Shown here: in pieces, positions 1 through 9,521 of the stretch
Layout: every line of letters starts with the position of its first letter
How positions within the stretch are numbered: position 1 is the first letter of the stretch
NCBI GenBank assembly: GCA_002702655.1
Contig: PABB01000071.1
Location: 42,604-106,603 of the forward strand
DNA from: Planctomycetaceae bacterium
GTDB lineage: Bacteria; Planctomycetota; Planctomycetia; Pirellulales; Lacipirellulaceae
Direction of reading: 5' to 3'
Length of the DNA: 64,000 nucleotides
The notes under the pieces: generated by a model
Seen by the model: the letters and a program-made list of their open reading frames with translations, nothing else
What the model was told of the DNA's origin: nothing
Databases searched by the model: none
Translations under genes and position numbers: made by a program

Positions 1-195
1 GCGCCGGCAGTTGGGCTTTCCACCGATCTTGACCTGCGCCGGTTAGCAGTACGCACGGCGCTGCCGACTGATGACTCGCTGATGGGGCCGCTGACAGCGA
101 GCAATAACGAGAAGACCGCGGCAAGTGCGGGCCGCCGCCCCGGGCAAGTCGCACACGACCGGGGCCCGTCGATCACGACCAGCCTCGGAATCTGA
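1..195 (+). CDS. C-terminal end of an unidentified protein (partial)
   Basis: Frame 1 is open from the first base of the window to a TGA at 193-195, giving 64 residues that end in SITTSLGI. Third codon positions are mostly G or C, as in the clear genes nearby, and the next gene on the other strand stops only 46 bp further on, so a convergent gene end is plausible. No domain or motif is visible. It could equally be chance open frame in GC-rich DNA. Confidence 0.35.
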   Translation, partial: APAVGLSTDLDLRRLAVRTALPTDDSLMGPLTASNNEKTAASAGRRPGQVAHDRGPSITTSLGI

Positions 196-241
196 ATGGG
201 CGGCGCCGCCTGCCCGAAATGAATTCGGACAACCGCGGAGG

Positions 242-1852
242 TCAGCGTTGCATTCGCGGGGATCGGCCCCCCACGATCTGCCGCAGGCAGGCGTAGAGAC
301 ACGCGGCGGCGATCAGCAGCAGGGCGTACGTCGGCGGCTCGGGGACGCGGGCGCCCGCGGGCGTGGCGGGGACGTTCAGCGAGCTGTCGCCGAAGTTCTG
401 TTGCCACAGCAGGTAGTCGAGCCCCGTGACGTCGCCGTCGTCGTTGGCGTCGCCATCGCTGGTTGCCGCCGTGTCGAGCACGCCGTACCCCGCCTGCCAA
501 TCGACCAGATCCGCGCCGTCGACCATTCCGTTGGCGTCAAAGTCGCCGGGGGTGAGTTCGTCGGTCAGGATGCGATACAAACCGCCGTCGGGGCTGACAA
601 TGTACAGATTGCCCACGCCGTCCTGGCCAAACCCGTACGGCACGCCCGGCGACAAGCGGCCGGTGGTGAGCAGCGAGTCGATGTTGGTGACGGTGTTCTC
701 CGGATCAGCGGGATCAAACATCCAATAGTAGCCGCTCCTGGCGTCGCCAAAGATGTACTGGCCGCGAAGCGTCGGATCAGGCCCCCGGTAGACGAACCCC
801 GCGATGACCGACTCGCCGCCGAGCAGCGCCGGGGCGCCTTTGTCTCGCTGCAAATAGTCGTACTCGGGCAATCGGGCACCGGGGATCGTCGAGCCGACCA
901 CGACCCCGTTGAAGTTCATCGTGGGGCCGCGGCCCTCCATCTCGACCCACCCGAAATTGATGCCGCCGGGGGCGTCGGCCGGATGCAGGTTCACCTCTTC
1001 AAACCAATCCTGGCCCACGTCGCCGATCCACAGGTCGCCCGTGGCGCGATCGAATTCGGCGCGAAACGGATTCCGGAGTCCGTAGTCGTAGATCTCGTCG
1101 TCGCCGGCCGCGCCCACATAGGGGTTGTCCGCGGGGATCCCGTAGTTGCGGGTCGCGTCGGCGGGAAAGTCGTCGGCGTCGACGTCGATCCGCAGCAGCT
1201 TGCCCAGCAGGTTGTTCGTCAGATCCTGACCGTTGCCGATCGTCGCTGTGTGTCCCGTGCCGCTGTCGTAGCCGTTGCCGCCATCGCCGGTGGGAATGTA
1301 GAGATAGCCGTCGACGGGGCTGAAGCCGATCCAGCCGGCGTTGTGGTTCCCCTGCGGTTGAGAGAAACGCAGGATCTCGCGCGCCGAGGACGGATCGGCC
1401 AGGTTGGGGTCCGTCGACGAGACGGTGTACTCGCGAATCCGGGTGTCGAAGGGGCCCGGATCGCTGCCGTTGTTCACGGTGACGTTGACGTAGAACTTGC
1501 CGTTAGCGGCGAAATCGGGATGGAAAGCCAGCCCCAGCAGGCCGCTCTCGCCGGACGACGCATCGGTGTCGGCAATGGTCAAAAAGGGCGTCGGCAACGT
1601 CGTGTTGGTGGTCAGATCGACAATGCGGATCTGGCCGCCCTTGGTGGCGACGAACATGCGGTTCGCATCGCCGGCGGGTTGCGCAGCATAGGTGGGCAGC
1701 GGAAGCGACGAGGCAATGCGTTCGACGCCGGCAAGTCCCGCGTAGGTGGAACGTGGCGACGCGAAGATCGCGACGCACGCGACGAGCGCCGTAAGAGTCA
1801 AGCTTCGCCGCGTCAGGCAGCCAACGGTTCTCATTCTGGGGGTACCGATCAC
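242..1852 (-). CDS. PQQ-dependent sugar (glucose/sorbosone) dehydrogenase-like protein with dockerin and PEP-CTERM tag
   Basis: 536 aa secreted protein. A basic N-terminus and hydrophobic stretch (about residues 14-38) form a signal peptide. Residues about 45-430 read as a six-bladed glucose/sorbosone dehydrogenase propeller: LLGLAFHPDF, NHNAGWIGFSPVDGYLYIPTGDGG-type blade (catalytic-His blade of the family) and GDVGQDWFEEVN are visible. A dockerin type I pair (GDFDANGMVDGADL and GDANDDGDVTGLDY) follows at about 433-490, then a PEP-CTERM motif (VPEPPTYALLLI plus a basic tail). The family oxidises sugars or aldose-like alcohols with PQQ, but the actual substrate cannot be read. Dockerin plus PEP-CTERM suggests surface display, a combination frequent in planctomycetes. 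Met7 is an alternative start. Confidence 0.85.
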   Translation of the reverse strand: MIGTPRMRTVGCLTRRSLTLTALVACVAIFASPRSTYAGLAGVERIASSLPLPTYAAQPAGDANRMFVATKGGQIRIVDLTTNTTLPTPFLTIADTDASSGESGLLGLAFHPDFAANGKFYVNVTVNNGSDPGPFDTRIREYTVSSTDPNLADPSSAREILRFSQPQGNHNAGWIGFSPVDGYLYIPTGDGGNGYDSGTGHTATIGNGQDLTNNLLGKLLRIDVDADDFPADATRNYGIPADNPYVGAAGDDEIYDYGLRNPFRAEFDRATGDLWIGDVGQDWFEEVNLHPADAPGGINFGWVEMEGRGPTMNFNGVVVGSTIPGARLPEYDYLQRDKGAPALLGGESVIAGFVYRGPDPTLRGQYIFGDARSGYYWMFDPADPENTVTNIDSLLTTGRLSPGVPYGFGQDGVGNLYIVSPDGGLYRILTDELTPGDFDANGMVDGADLVDWQAGYGVLDTAATSDGDANDDGDVTGLDYLLWQQNFGDSSLNVPATPAGARVPEPPTYALLLIAAACLYACLRQIVGGRSPRMQR

Positions 1853-2006
1853 TGGTGCCTCATCGTGTCAAGTTCCGGCCGCATGGGCGGCGCATCGTGC
1901 GGGACAAGACGTGTTAGAATAACCGCTCGCGCCCGCTGGCGCCAAAAGGAACGACGCTCACGGTGGAATCTCTCACGGTCATACGCGATCAGAAACGGCC
2001 GAATCG

Positions 2007-3017
2007 ATGCGCCAAATGCTTGACAAACTCCCCAGAATCTCGCTCGCCAACTTGCCCACGCCGTTGGCCGACCTGCCGCGGCTGTCGCAGCAGTACGGCG
2101 GGCCGCCGTTGGCGATCAAGCGGGACGATTTGACCGGTCTGGCCACCGGGGGAAACAAAACCCGCAAGCTGGAGTTTCTGATCGCCGACGCGGTCGCGCG
2201 CGGGTGCGACACGGTGATCACCGCCGGCGGTCCGCAATCGAACCACTGTCGGCAAACTGCGGCGGCAGCCGCCATCGCCGGACTCGACTGCCAATTGGTG
2301 CTGGGCGGCGAGCCGCGGCCGCCACTGGGCAACCTGCTGCTGGACGAGTTGCTGGGGGCCACCGTGCATTGGACCGCGGGGCCCAATCGCAATGCACGCA
2401 TGCAAGAACTCGCCGCCGAATTGACCGCGCAGGGTCGCCGGCCCGACGTCATCCCCGTGGGCGGATCGAACGCGTTGGGCGCGATCGGCTACGTGGCAGC
2501 GATGTTTGAACTGGTCGAGCAACTGGTAGAGCAGTGCAGGGGGGCGCCGCACATTGTCTTTCCCACCAGCAGCGGCGGGACGCAGGCGGGGATCGTACTG
2601 GGAGCGCGACTGGCCGGGTTCGCCGGGCGGATCACGGCAATCAGCGTCGATCAGGTCCCCGACGAGCAGATTCCCGCCGAGCGCGCCGACGAGCGATTCC
2701 TCGCCCAGGTGGCCGCCGTGGCCAATGGGGCGGCGCAGTTGTTGGGCGCCGACGTGACGCTGTCCCCCGCCGACTTCGCGACCAACTACGGCTACTTGGG
2801 CGCCGGGTACGGCGTGGTGGGAGATTTGGAGCGCGACGCCATCCGGAGGCTGGCGCGAAGCGAGGGCGTCCTCGTTGGCCCGGTGTACAGCGGGCGGGCG
2901 TTGGGGGCGCTGCTCGATCTGGCCGCTGGCGGCTACTTTGCCGCGGACGAATCGGTCCTGTTCTGGCACACGGGCGACGAATCGGCGCTGCACGCCTACG
3001 CCGACGAGCTGACGTAG
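2007..3017 (+). CDS. dcyD: D-cysteine desulfhydrase / ACC deaminase-family PLP enzyme
   Basis: 336 aa, the usual length for this fold-type II PLP family. The N-terminal ISLANLPTPLADLPRLS stretch, the substrate/PLP segment IKRDDLTGLATGGNKTRKLEFL with the Schiff-base lysine at Lys51, and the QSNHCRQTAAAA motif are all typical. HIVFPTSSGGTQAG near residue 185 is the phosphate-binding glycine loop. The family cleaves D-cysteine to pyruvate, ammonia and H2S, or deaminates 1-aminocyclopropane-1-carboxylate; sequence reading alone does not separate the two. Met4 is an alternative start. It is divergently placed from the dehydrogenase gene, with about 150 bp between them for promoters. The symbol is tentative. 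Confidence 0.85.
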   Translation: MRQMLDKLPRISLANLPTPLADLPRLSQQYGGPPLAIKRDDLTGLATGGNKTRKLEFLIADAVARGCDTVITAGGPQSNHCRQTAAAAAIAGLDCQLVLGGEPRPPLGNLLLDELLGATVHWTAGPNRNARMQELAAELTAQGRRPDVIPVGGSNALGAIGYVAAMFELVEQLVEQCRGAPHIVFPTSSGGTQAGIVLGARLAGFAGRITAISVDQVPDEQIPAERADERFLAQVAAVANGAAQLLGADVTLSPADFATNYGYLGAGYGVVGDLERDAIRRLARSEGVLVGPVYSGRALGALLDLAAGGYFAADESVLFWHTGDESALHAYADELT

Positions 3018-3039
3018 CAGGCAGGAGAGTCCCGCGTGT

Positions 3040-3103
3040 CACGGCTCTGCGAGCCGTGCCAGAACCCGTCGTCGGCCGCACTTCGCACGGCTCACAGAGC
3101 CGT
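3040..3103. repeat. Two related GC-rich hairpins downstream of dcyD
   Basis: Hairpin 1 pairs CACGGCTC (3040-3047) with GAGCCGTG (3051-3058) around a TGC loop. Hairpin 2 pairs ACGGCTC (3087-3093) with GAGCCGT (3097-3103) around ACA. The arms share the same CGGCTC core, so these are two copies of one palindromic repeat. Neither has a T-tract, so they are closer to REP-type intergenic palindromes than to intrinsic terminators, although they sit 20-90 bp after the dcyD stop. Confidence 0.6.
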
Positions 3104-3262
3104 CGCACTCTTGCTCAGCTCACGCCGGCGCCGTTTGCCTAACCGGCGCCACCCGGCCAGTCGCTGCCGCCTGCAAGCGGCAGGGGCTGCTGCGACGATG
3201 ATCGACGACAGCGCATGGACTTCCTGCGCACTCGACTTGCCGACCACCGCGAGGCCCCACGG

Positions 3263-4195
3263 ATGGGACGCACCCGGATTCCGGCCGCCATCTTGCTCGC
3301 CATTGCCGCCTGCGCGGCGACCGGTTGCGCTTTAGATACGCCCGTCGTCCAACGCGGCGCCAGCCAGCGGACCGGGGTCCTGCTGAACTACTCTCGCGGC
3401 GCGGACCCGTGCGACGCGATCGATCCGGCCAAGCCGACGATCGTGATCACGCACGGCTGGAATCCGCTGCCCAAGCAAATCCGTTGCACGTTGGGGCCGT
3501 CCGGGGCGGCAGCGCTGCGTCGACGCTGCGGCGATCGCTACAACCTGCTCAGTTGGGATTGGAACGCGGTGCCCGTCAGCCCGTTTTTCAACGAACCGGT
3601 CCGGATTGGTCGCGAACAGGGACGCATGCTGGCCGCGGCTCTGTGTCGTCGAGGCGTCGTCCCGGGGCGGACGCAAATCATCGCGCACAGCCTGGGCAAC
3701 TTGGCGGCGGCGCAGGCGGCGCAATGCTTGGCCCACAGCCGCGGTCGCGTGCTGCAGCTCACGCTGCTCGATCCGCCGACACAACTGAACGAGGAGATCT
3801 TCGACAAGCTTTGCCCCACGCGGCACGCCTGCATTGTCGAGAACTACTACAACGACACGCCCGGCGGGTTTGGAGAACGCGTCGATCGGCCGGGCGTGCG
3901 GAATTACTTCGTCGCCGGCGTCTATCCGGTGCTGGGCGCCATCGATCTGAGCCGTTCGGACCACGTGCATGTGATGCGGTGGTATTACGAAACGATGCGC
4001 TGCCCGCAGATGAAATACGGGTTTCAGACCAGCGCGCTGTTGTGCGAGTGCGGTCGTGGCGGGGCGTGCTACGAGTGCGACGATGTGTTGGCAACTTCGG
4101 CGACGGACGAACCGTCTGACGGTCGAATCGTCAACTTAGCGCAACCAAGCGGCATTCAACCGGCAGTGATGTCCGCCGGGTCGCGGAAGCGGTAG
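3263..4195 (+). CDS. Alpha/beta-hydrolase (lipase-like) lipoprotein
   Basis: About 310 aa. I chose the ATG at 3263 over 3215 because it opens a standard lipoprotein signal: MGRTRIPAAILL, then the lipobox ATGC. The hydrolase fold is supported by an early IVITHGWNP strand and oxyanion turn (about residues 57-67) and by the nucleophile elbow IIAHSLGNLAAAQA. The C-terminal part is Cys-rich (LLCECGRGGACYECD), which is unusual for a lipase and may form disulphides or bind metal. The gene converges on phoB and its last 40 bp overlap the phoB 3' end. Substrate unknown. Confidence 0.7.
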   Translation: MGRTRIPAAILLAIAACAATGCALDTPVVQRGASQRTGVLLNYSRGADPCDAIDPAKPTIVITHGWNPLPKQIRCTLGPSGAAALRRRCGDRYNLLSWDWNAVPVSPFFNEPVRIGREQGRMLAAALCRRGVVPGRTQIIAHSLGNLAAAQAAQCLAHSRGRVLQLTLLDPPTQLNEEIFDKLCPTRHACIVENYYNDTPGGFGERVDRPGVRNYFVAGVYPVLGAIDLSRSDHVHVMRWYYETMRCPQMKYGFQTSALLCECGRGGACYECDDVLATSATDEPSDGRIVNLAQPSGIQPAVMSAGSRKR

Positions 4196-4872
4196 CCGAT
4201 GCCGCGCACGGTCTGGATCAATTCGGCGTGATCGTCCAGCTTCTTGCGCAGAGCGCGGATGTGCACGTCGATGGTGCGTTCCAGCACGATGGCGTCGTCG
4301 CCCAGGGCGACGTCGATCAGTTCCGCGCGAGAATAGGCCCGCCCTGGCTGGCGCACCAGCGCGGCCAGCAAGCCGAACTCGCTGGGGGTGAGGTCCAGCG
4401 ACCGGTCGCCGACGGTCGCCCGGTGGCGGCTGCGATCGATCATAATCCCCTGGCTGACCATCACCTCGCGATCGCCGACGCCCTGCTCCTTGCGCCGCAA
4501 CAGCGCCTGGATGCGTTGCAGCAGGACTTTGACGCTGAACGGCTTGGTGACGTAGTCGTCGGCGCCGACTGAGAATCCGACCAGTTCGTCCGATTCCTCG
4601 CTGCGGGCGGTGAGCATCAGCACCAGCACCTCGCGCAAGGCGGCGTCGGCGCGAATCTGCCGGCATACCTCCAGGCCGTCGATCAACGGCAGCATCAAAT
4701 CGAGAATCACCAACTGCGGGGGCCGGATGCGCACTTCCCGCAGGCCCGTCTGCCCGTCGCGGGCGACTTGCGTTTCGTAACCTTCCTGCCGAAGGTTGTA
4801 GTCGAGCACTTCGGACAGCGAAGCGTCGTCCTCGATAATCAGAATCCGCGCCTTGGGCATGGCAGACTTCAA
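4156..4872 (-). CDS. phoB: Phosphate regulon response regulator PhoB
   Basis: 238 aa OmpR/PhoB-type regulator. The receiver domain (about 9-125) has the acidic pair IIEDD, the phosphoacceptor Asp58 in VILDLMLPLIDGLE, LMLTARSEE and VTKPFSVKVL. The winged-helix DNA-binding domain (about 135-235) has LTPSEFGLLAALVRQPGRAYSRAEL and RTIDVHIRALRKKL. It is the last gene of the pst-pho cluster and lies 20 bp after phoU. Phosphorylated by the PhoR-like kinase at 9607-11394, it should activate promoters carrying Pho boxes such as the one before pstS. Met5 is an equally possible start. Confidence 0.95.
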   Translation of the reverse strand: MKSAMPKARILIIEDDASLSEVLDYNLRQEGYETQVARDGQTGLREVRIRPPQLVILDLMLPLIDGLEVCRQIRADAALREVLVLMLTARSEESDELVGFSVGADDYVTKPFSVKVLLQRIQALLRRKEQGVGDREVMVSQGIMIDRSRHRATVGDRSLDLTPSEFGLLAALVRQPGRAYSRAELIDVALGDDAIVLERTIDVHIRALRKKLDDHAELIQTVRGIGYRFRDPADITAG

Positions 4873-4892
4873 GACTTCAATGGCGGCAAACG

Positions 4893-5576
4893 TTAACTTC
4901 GCTCACGCTGGACGACGATGTCGTCGCTGCGATGCCGGGCGATCTCGCCATCGACCAGATAGATGACGTCTTCAGAAATATTCGTGGCGTGGTCGCCAAT
5001 CCGCTCGATATGTCGCGATGCCGAGTAGTAATGCAGCGCCGCTTCGACCTCGGACGGGTTCGCGGCGATCATTCCGTGCAGCGTCTGGATGAATTCGCGA
5101 TTGAGGTCGTCGACCTCGTCGTCGCGCAGACAGACTTCGCGGGCCAACTCGGCATCGAGGCGTACGAAGGCGTCCAGCGCATCCCGCACCATGCCGATGG
5201 CAATCTCGGACATCTCGCCAAGATTCGGCGGCGGCGCAAACTCCGGGAACATCACCAGACTGGACGTCCGCTCGCCGATGTTGACTGCCAGGTCGGCGAT
5301 GCGTTCCAAATCGGCGTTGATCTTCATAATGGTCGCCACGCGACGCAAATCGACCGCGACCGGCTGGTGCAGGGCAAGGATCTTGAGGCACTCTTCCTCG
5401 ATCTGCACTTCGCGTTGGTTGACCGACTCCTCGTCGACCATGATGTCTCGCAGCGCGTCGGTGCTCAACTCCTGCAGAGCTCCGCAGGTGCGATAGACCA
5501 TCTGCTCCACGACCGACGATTGGTCGAGCAGCCCTTGCTCCAGGTCTTTCAGATCGCGTTGCAGGTGTTTGGACAT
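4893..5576 (-). CDS. phoU: Phosphate transport regulator PhoU
   Basis: 227 aa, all-helical, matching two PhoU repeats: residues about 15-105 (LLDQSSVVEQMVYRT ... LRDIMVDEESVNQREVQIEEECLKILALHQPVAVDLRR) and about 120-215 (DDEVDDLNREFIQTLHGMI ... RIGDHATNISEDVIYLVDG). The E-x-x-x-D metal-cluster motifs IKINADLERIADLAVNI and SRHIERIGDHATNI are both present. PhoU links the Pst transporter to the kinase and keeps the regulon off when phosphate is plentiful. It sits between pstB and phoB on the same strand. Confidence 0.95.
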   Translation of the reverse strand: MSKHLQRDLKDLEQGLLDQSSVVEQMVYRTCGALQELSTDALRDIMVDEESVNQREVQIEEECLKILALHQPVAVDLRRVATIMKINADLERIADLAVNIGERTSSLVMFPEFAPPPNLGEMSEIAIGMVRDALDAFVRLDAELAREVCLRDDEVDDLNREFIQTLHGMIAANPSEVEAALHYYSASRHIERIGDHATNISEDVIYLVDGEIARHRSDDIVVQRERS

Positions 5577-5619
5577 ACTTTGTCTAGCGAGAGGTATCGC
5601 GACGACCGTCGGCGGCAGC

Positions 5620-6471
5620 TTAGCCGAAACGACCGGTGATGTACTCTTCGGTTTGCTTCTCGGTTGGCTTGGTGAACAACTCGTTGGTGGGGCCGACTTC
5701 GATCAAGTGGCCTTCATAGAAGAACGCCGTTTGATCAGACACGCGAGCCGCCTGCTGCATGTTGTGCGTCACGATCACGATCGTGTATGTGTTCTTCAGC
5801 TCGAAGATCAGGTCTTCGACGCGAGCGGTGCTTTTGGGATCGAGGGCCGAGGCCGGCTCGTCCATCAGCAACACGTCGGGGTCGGTCGCCAGGGCGCGGG
5901 CGATGCAGAGCCGTTGCTGCTGCCCGCCGGAAAGTTGCAGCGCCGACGTGTCGAGACGGTCCTTCACCTCGTCGAACAGCGCCGACTGCGTCAGACACCG
6001 TTCGACAATTTCATTGAGCACCTCGCGACGCTTCACGCCCGCCACGCGCGGGCCGTAGGCGACGTTTTCGTAGATGCTCTTGGGGAAGGGATTGGACTTT
6101 TGAAAGACCATGCCCACGCGTTTACGCAGTTCGACAACGTCAGTTCGCGGACGGTAGATGTCCTGGTCGTCCAGCGTGATCGTCCCCTCGACGCGGGTGC
6201 CTTCGATCATGTCGTTCATGCGATTCAGGCACCGCAAAAACGTGCTCTTGCCGCATCCCGACGGGCCGATCAGGGCGGTCACATGGTGTTCGGGCATGGC
6301 CAGGTTGATGCCATGCAGCGCCTGGTGCTCGCCGTAAAAGAAGTTCACGTTGGAGGCCGTGACCTTCTTGGGGAGCTTGTCGATCTCGGCGGCCGTATGC
6401 GGTTTCGCCGCGGCATCGGTGCGCAACGCAGGCGGGCGTACGGGGGGGTGGCTGGACAAAGTATCGCTCAT
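5620..6471 (-). CDS. pstB: Phosphate ABC transporter ATP-binding protein PstB
   Basis: The ATPase of the PstSCAB importer. Walker [11 protein letters not shown]-loop [10 protein letters not shown], signature [15 protein letters not shown], Walker [14 protein letters not shown] and the switch histidine in [15 protein letters not shown] are complete. The C-terminus [12 protein letters not shown] ... EYITGRFG is the classic PstB ending. The open frame continues upstream to an ATG at 6567 (315 aa); I prefer 6471 (283 aa) because the extra N-terminus is unlike the family, but no clear Shine-Dalgarno decides this. Between pstA and phoU. Confidence 0.93.
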   Translation of the reverse strand: MSDTLSSHPPVRPPALRTDAAAKPHTAAEIDKLPKKVTASNVNFFYGEHQALHGINLAMPEHHVTALIGPSGCGKSTFLRCLNRMNDMIEGTRVEGTITLDDQDIYRPRTDVVELRKRVGMVFQKSNPFPKSIYENVAYGPRVAGVKRREVLNEIVERCLTQSALFDEVKDRLDTSALQLSGGQQQRLCIARALATDPDVLLMDEPASALDPKSTARVEDLIFELKNTYTIVIVTHNMQQAARVSDQTAFFYEGHLIEVGPTNELFTKPTEKQTEEYITGRFG

Positions 6472-6625
6472 CGTGTTGCGACCGCCGCCGGCCGACTCCA
6501 TGGCCCGCTCGTGCGGGACGGGGGTGCGTGCTGTGATCGCCATTGCGGTTCGCTTTGTATTGGGCAACCCACCGCGATTGCGGAGCGCTTCTGCCGCAGC
6601 GCCCTCGTCGCTCGTTGTCGGCCGG

Positions 6626-7507
6626 CTACCATTGTACTCGTTTTCCGAACTTGTACCTCAAGAACACCGCCAGGGCGTTCATCCCGATCAGCACCGTCAG
6701 CAGCACGATAATCGCTGCCGCGGCCGCCTCGTGAAACGCCTCGTCGGGCATGTCGGTCCAGTAAAAAATCTGCAAGGGCATGGCGGTGAATTCGTCCGTT
6801 AGCAGGTTCTCGGGAACCTGGCGGACGACCGTGGCCACGCCGATTGCCACCAGCGGAGCCGCTTCGCCCAGGGCCCGCGACAGCGACAGGATGACGCCGG
6901 TCAGGATGCCTGGCAGCGATGCCGGCAGCAGTTGGTGCCAGATCGTTTGCCACTGCGTGGCGCCCAGTGCGAACGACGCCTGCCGAATCGTGCTCGGCAC
7001 AGCTCGCAGCGCTTCCTGGGCCGAGAGAATCACGATCGGCAGCACGACCAGGCTGAGCGTCAGCGCACCGGCCACGACGCTGCGGCCTAGGCCGATCGTC
7101 CGCACAAACAGCCCCAGTCCCAGGATGCCGTACACGATCGACGGCACGCCCGCCAGGTTGGCAATGTTCGTTTGAACAATCGTCCGCCAGCGGCTAGGGG
7201 GTGCATACTCTTCCAGGTAGATCGCCGCTCCCACGCCCACGGGCACGGCGATCAGCGCGGTCAGGCCGATCAGATAAATGCTGCCGACCAGCGGCACCAG
7301 GATGCCGGCCTTCGCGGGCAACACCGACGGCTTGCTGGAGAGAAATTGCGGGTTGATCCGCTCCCAGCCGTATTCGAAGGTTTTGTAGACCAGCGCGACC
7401 AACAGCAACAAACACACGACCATGCAGGCGCCGCAGGCGATCGCAAAGAGTCGCGAGAGCGCCGGCGCCCAGGGCCGACCGGGATGTTCGCGCACCGGGC
7501 TGCTCAT
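6626..7507 (-). CDS. pstA: Phosphate ABC transporter permease PstA
   Basis: 293 aa inner-membrane permease with six likely membrane segments, beginning [20 protein letters not shown] (about 21-40). The permease-loop (EAA-type) region reads [40 protein letters not shown], followed by [14 protein letters not shown] as in PstA. The ATG overlaps the pstC stop by 4 bp, so translational coupling is likely. Forms the channel with PstC and is driven by PstB. Confidence 0.95.
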   Translation of the reverse strand: MSSPVREHPGRPWAPALSRLFAIACGACMVVCLLLLVALVYKTFEYGWERINPQFLSSKPSVLPAKAGILVPLVGSIYLIGLTALIAVPVGVGAAIYLEEYAPPSRWRTIVQTNIANLAGVPSIVYGILGLGLFVRTIGLGRSVVAGALTLSLVVLPIVILSAQEALRAVPSTIRQASFALGATQWQTIWHQLLPASLPGILTGVILSLSRALGEAAPLVAIGVATVVRQVPENLLTDEFTAMPLQIFYWTDMPDEAFHEAAAAAIIVLLTVLIGMNALAVFLRYKFGKRVQW

Positions 7508-8457
7508 TCGTACTTCTCCCGCATCCGCGCCAGGATCATCTGCGCGACGACGTTCAGCGCGAGCGTCATCACGAACAGCGTCAGTCCCACCGCGAAGATC
7601 GAACGATGCTCGGGCGTGCCAGCCACCGCGTCGCCCTGGCTGACCTCGACGATGTAGGCCGTCATCGTTTGCACGCTCTTAAGCGGATTGAGCGTCATCT
7701 GCGGCGTGGCCCCCGCGGCCAGCGTCACGGCCATCGTTTCGCCAATCGCGCGGGCGATCGCCAACAAGAACGACGCCATGATGCCCGACAGCGCCGCAGG
7801 CACCACGACGCCCATGGTCACGTCGAGCTTGGTCGCGCCCAGCGCAAAGGCGCCCTCGCGGAGCGAACGCGGCACGCTGCGCAGCACGTCCTCGCTGAGC
7901 GAGATGACCATCGGCAGGATCATCACGCCCACGACAATCGAGGCGTTCAGTGCGTTGAAGTAATCCGCCTGGGGAAACACCTTGCGAATCAGCGGCGATA
8001 TGAACACAACCGCCATATAGCCGAATACGACCGAGGGGATGCCCGCCAGAATCTCCAACGCCGGCTTGACGATGTGCCGAACCGGCGGCGTGGCGTACTC
8101 GCTGAGATAAATCGCCGTGCCCAGCCCCAAGGGAATGGCAATCACCGCCGCGCCGCCAGCGACCACGACCGTTCCGCACACCAGGGGGAGGATCCCGTAG
8201 TGGGCCGGCTTAAACAGCGGCGACCAATCCGTTCCGGTGAAGAACTCGACTATCGAGACTTCACGAAAAAACGGAATCGACTGCCCCAAGAGCACGGCCA
8301 CGATGCCCACGGTGGTGGCGATCGAGACCACCGCGCAGGCCAGCAGCAGCACGTGAATCACGCTCTCGAACCAGCGCCGATTGGGCGCCGTGAGTTCCAC
8401 ATCGCTAGTCGTCGTCGTTGCCATGTCCGTCAACGCGTTGGCGGCCCCTTCTGCCAA
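7504..8457 (-). CDS. pstC: Phosphate ABC transporter permease PstC
   Basis: 317 aa permease with six predicted membrane segments, the first at about 31-55 (VIHVLLLACAVVSIATTVGIVAVLL). FTGTDWSPLF, PLGLGTAIYLSEYA and LAGIPSVVFGYMAVVFI are PstC family blocks, and the loop SEDVLRSVPRSLREGAFALGATKLDVTMGVVVPAALSGIMAS contacts the ATPase. Starts 10 bp after pstS; Met12 (8424) is an alternative start. Same operon as pstS, pstA and pstB. Confidence 0.95.
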   Translation of the reverse strand: MAEGAANALTDMATTTTSDVELTAPNRRWFESVIHVLLLACAVVSIATTVGIVAVLLGQSIPFFREVSIVEFFTGTDWSPLFKPAHYGILPLVCGTVVVAGGAAVIAIPLGLGTAIYLSEYATPPVRHIVKPALEILAGIPSVVFGYMAVVFISPLIRKVFPQADYFNALNASIVVGVMILPMVISLSEDVLRSVPRSLREGAFALGATKLDVTMGVVVPAALSGIMASFLLAIARAIGETMAVTLAAGATPQMTLNPLKSVQTMTAYIVEVSQGDAVAGTPEHRSIFAVGLTLFVMTLALNVVAQMILARMREKYE

Positions 8458-8466
8458 AGCGGGTTG

Positions 8467-9435
8467 CTACTTGCTCAGCAATTCCTGATTGGCCTTGGCA
8501 ATGTCATCGGACACCGGCACATAGCCGCGGGCCTTGGAGAATTCGGCCGCATGGTCGATGTAGAACTTGACGAAGGCGGCCACTTCGGGCCGCTCCATCG
8601 ATTTGTTGTTCACGTAGATGAACAACGGACGGGCCAGCGGCGTGTAGCTGCCGTCCATCACCGTCTCGAGCGACGGCTCCACGGGGCCGTCGCCGCTGTC
8701 GACGCCGATCAGCTTCAGCTTGTCCTTGTTTTCGGCGTAGTAGGCGTAACCGAAGTAGCCCAAGCCGCCTTTCTCGTTGGCGACGCCGCGAACCAGCGTG
8801 TTGTCATTTTCGCTGGGCAGGTAGTCCGAACGGCTGGAGCGAGCTTCGCCGACAATCTCTTCGGTGAAGTACTCAAACGTACCCGATGCCGTGCCGGGGC
8901 CGCAGAGATAGAGTTCCACTTCCGGCCAACCGGGATTCACATCGCTCCATTTCATGACCGTTTCTTTGGCCGCCGGTTCCCAGATGGTTTTGAGCTGCTC
9001 GACGGTCAGCGAATCGCACCAATCGTTGGCGGGGTTGGCCACGACGGCCAGGCCGTCAAAAGCGACGATGAATTCGGTGAACTCGATGCCGGCCTCCTTG
9101 GCCTCCTCCTTTTCCGCGTCCTTGATCGGCCGCGAGGCGTTGCAGATGTCGATTTCGTTGAGCAAGAACCGCTGCATGCCGGCGCTGGTGCCGGTGACAG
9201 CCATCGACAGCTTCACGTCGCCGTGTTCGTTGCCGAACTCTTCGATCGCCACTTCGGTCACAGGGGCGACGGTGCTGGAACCGCTGATCTGGATCGTGCC
9301 GGACAGTTCGCCCCCGTCGCCGCCGGCAGTCCCGCCGGTCTCGTCAGCCGGCTTGCTGCAACCGGCAATCAACACGACCAAACTGAGAGGGAGAACGCAC
9401 AGGCGAGCCGCCAAACGCCGGGGAGAACGTGTCAT
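8467..9435 (-). CDS. pstS: Phosphate-binding lipoprotein PstS
   Basis: 322 aa. A signal peptide ends in the lipobox LIAGC with lipid-anchored Cys26, followed by a glycine-rich linker. The substrate-binding fold is recognisable by GTIQISGSSTVAPVTE (phosphate-contacting N-terminal loop), VTGTSAGMQRFL, DICNASRPIKDAE, VEQLKTIWEPAA and GPGTASGTFEYFTE. It captures phosphate outside the cytoplasmic membrane for PstCA. First gene of the transporter set, with a 170 bp gap upstream that contains the Pho-box-like repeat and a hairpin. Confidence 0.95.
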   Translation of the reverse strand: MTRSPRRLAARLCVLPLSLVVLIAGCSKPADETGGTAGGDGGELSGTIQISGSSTVAPVTEVAIEEFGNEHGDVKLSMAVTGTSAGMQRFLLNEIDICNASRPIKDAEKEEAKEAGIEFTEFIVAFDGLAVVANPANDWCDSLTVEQLKTIWEPAAKETVMKWSDVNPGWPEVELYLCGPGTASGTFEYFTEEIVGEARSSRSDYLPSENDNTLVRGVANEKGGLGYFGYAYYAENKDKLKLIGVDSGDGPVEPSLETVMDGSYTPLARPLFIYVNNKSMERPEVAAFVKFYIDHAAEFSKARGYVPVSDDIAKANQELLSK

Positions 9436-9477
9436 GTTGGTCGATTACCTTCCAATTCGAATCGCTACTTCATGGCT

Positions 9478-9495
9478 GGGGTTACGCCTAACCCC
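9478..9495. repeat. Perfect hairpin in the pstS leader
   Basis: GGGGTTA (9478-9484) pairs with TAACCCC (9489-9495) across a CGCC loop. It lies 43-60 bp before the pstS start codon, downstream of the Pho-box-like repeat, so it should be in the pstS mRNA leader. There is no T-tract. It may be an mRNA-stabilising or REP-type element. Confidence 0.5.
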
Positions 9496-9521
9496 GCGAA
9501 CGCCCTGAGGCTAGCAGGCCA

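Noticed and set aside
125-2023. 632-aa plus-strand open frame opposite the dehydrogenase gene
   Set aside because: It is Arg/Val/Ala-rich with no domain, and lies antisense to a clear dockerin/PEP-CTERM protein; a GC-rich shadow.
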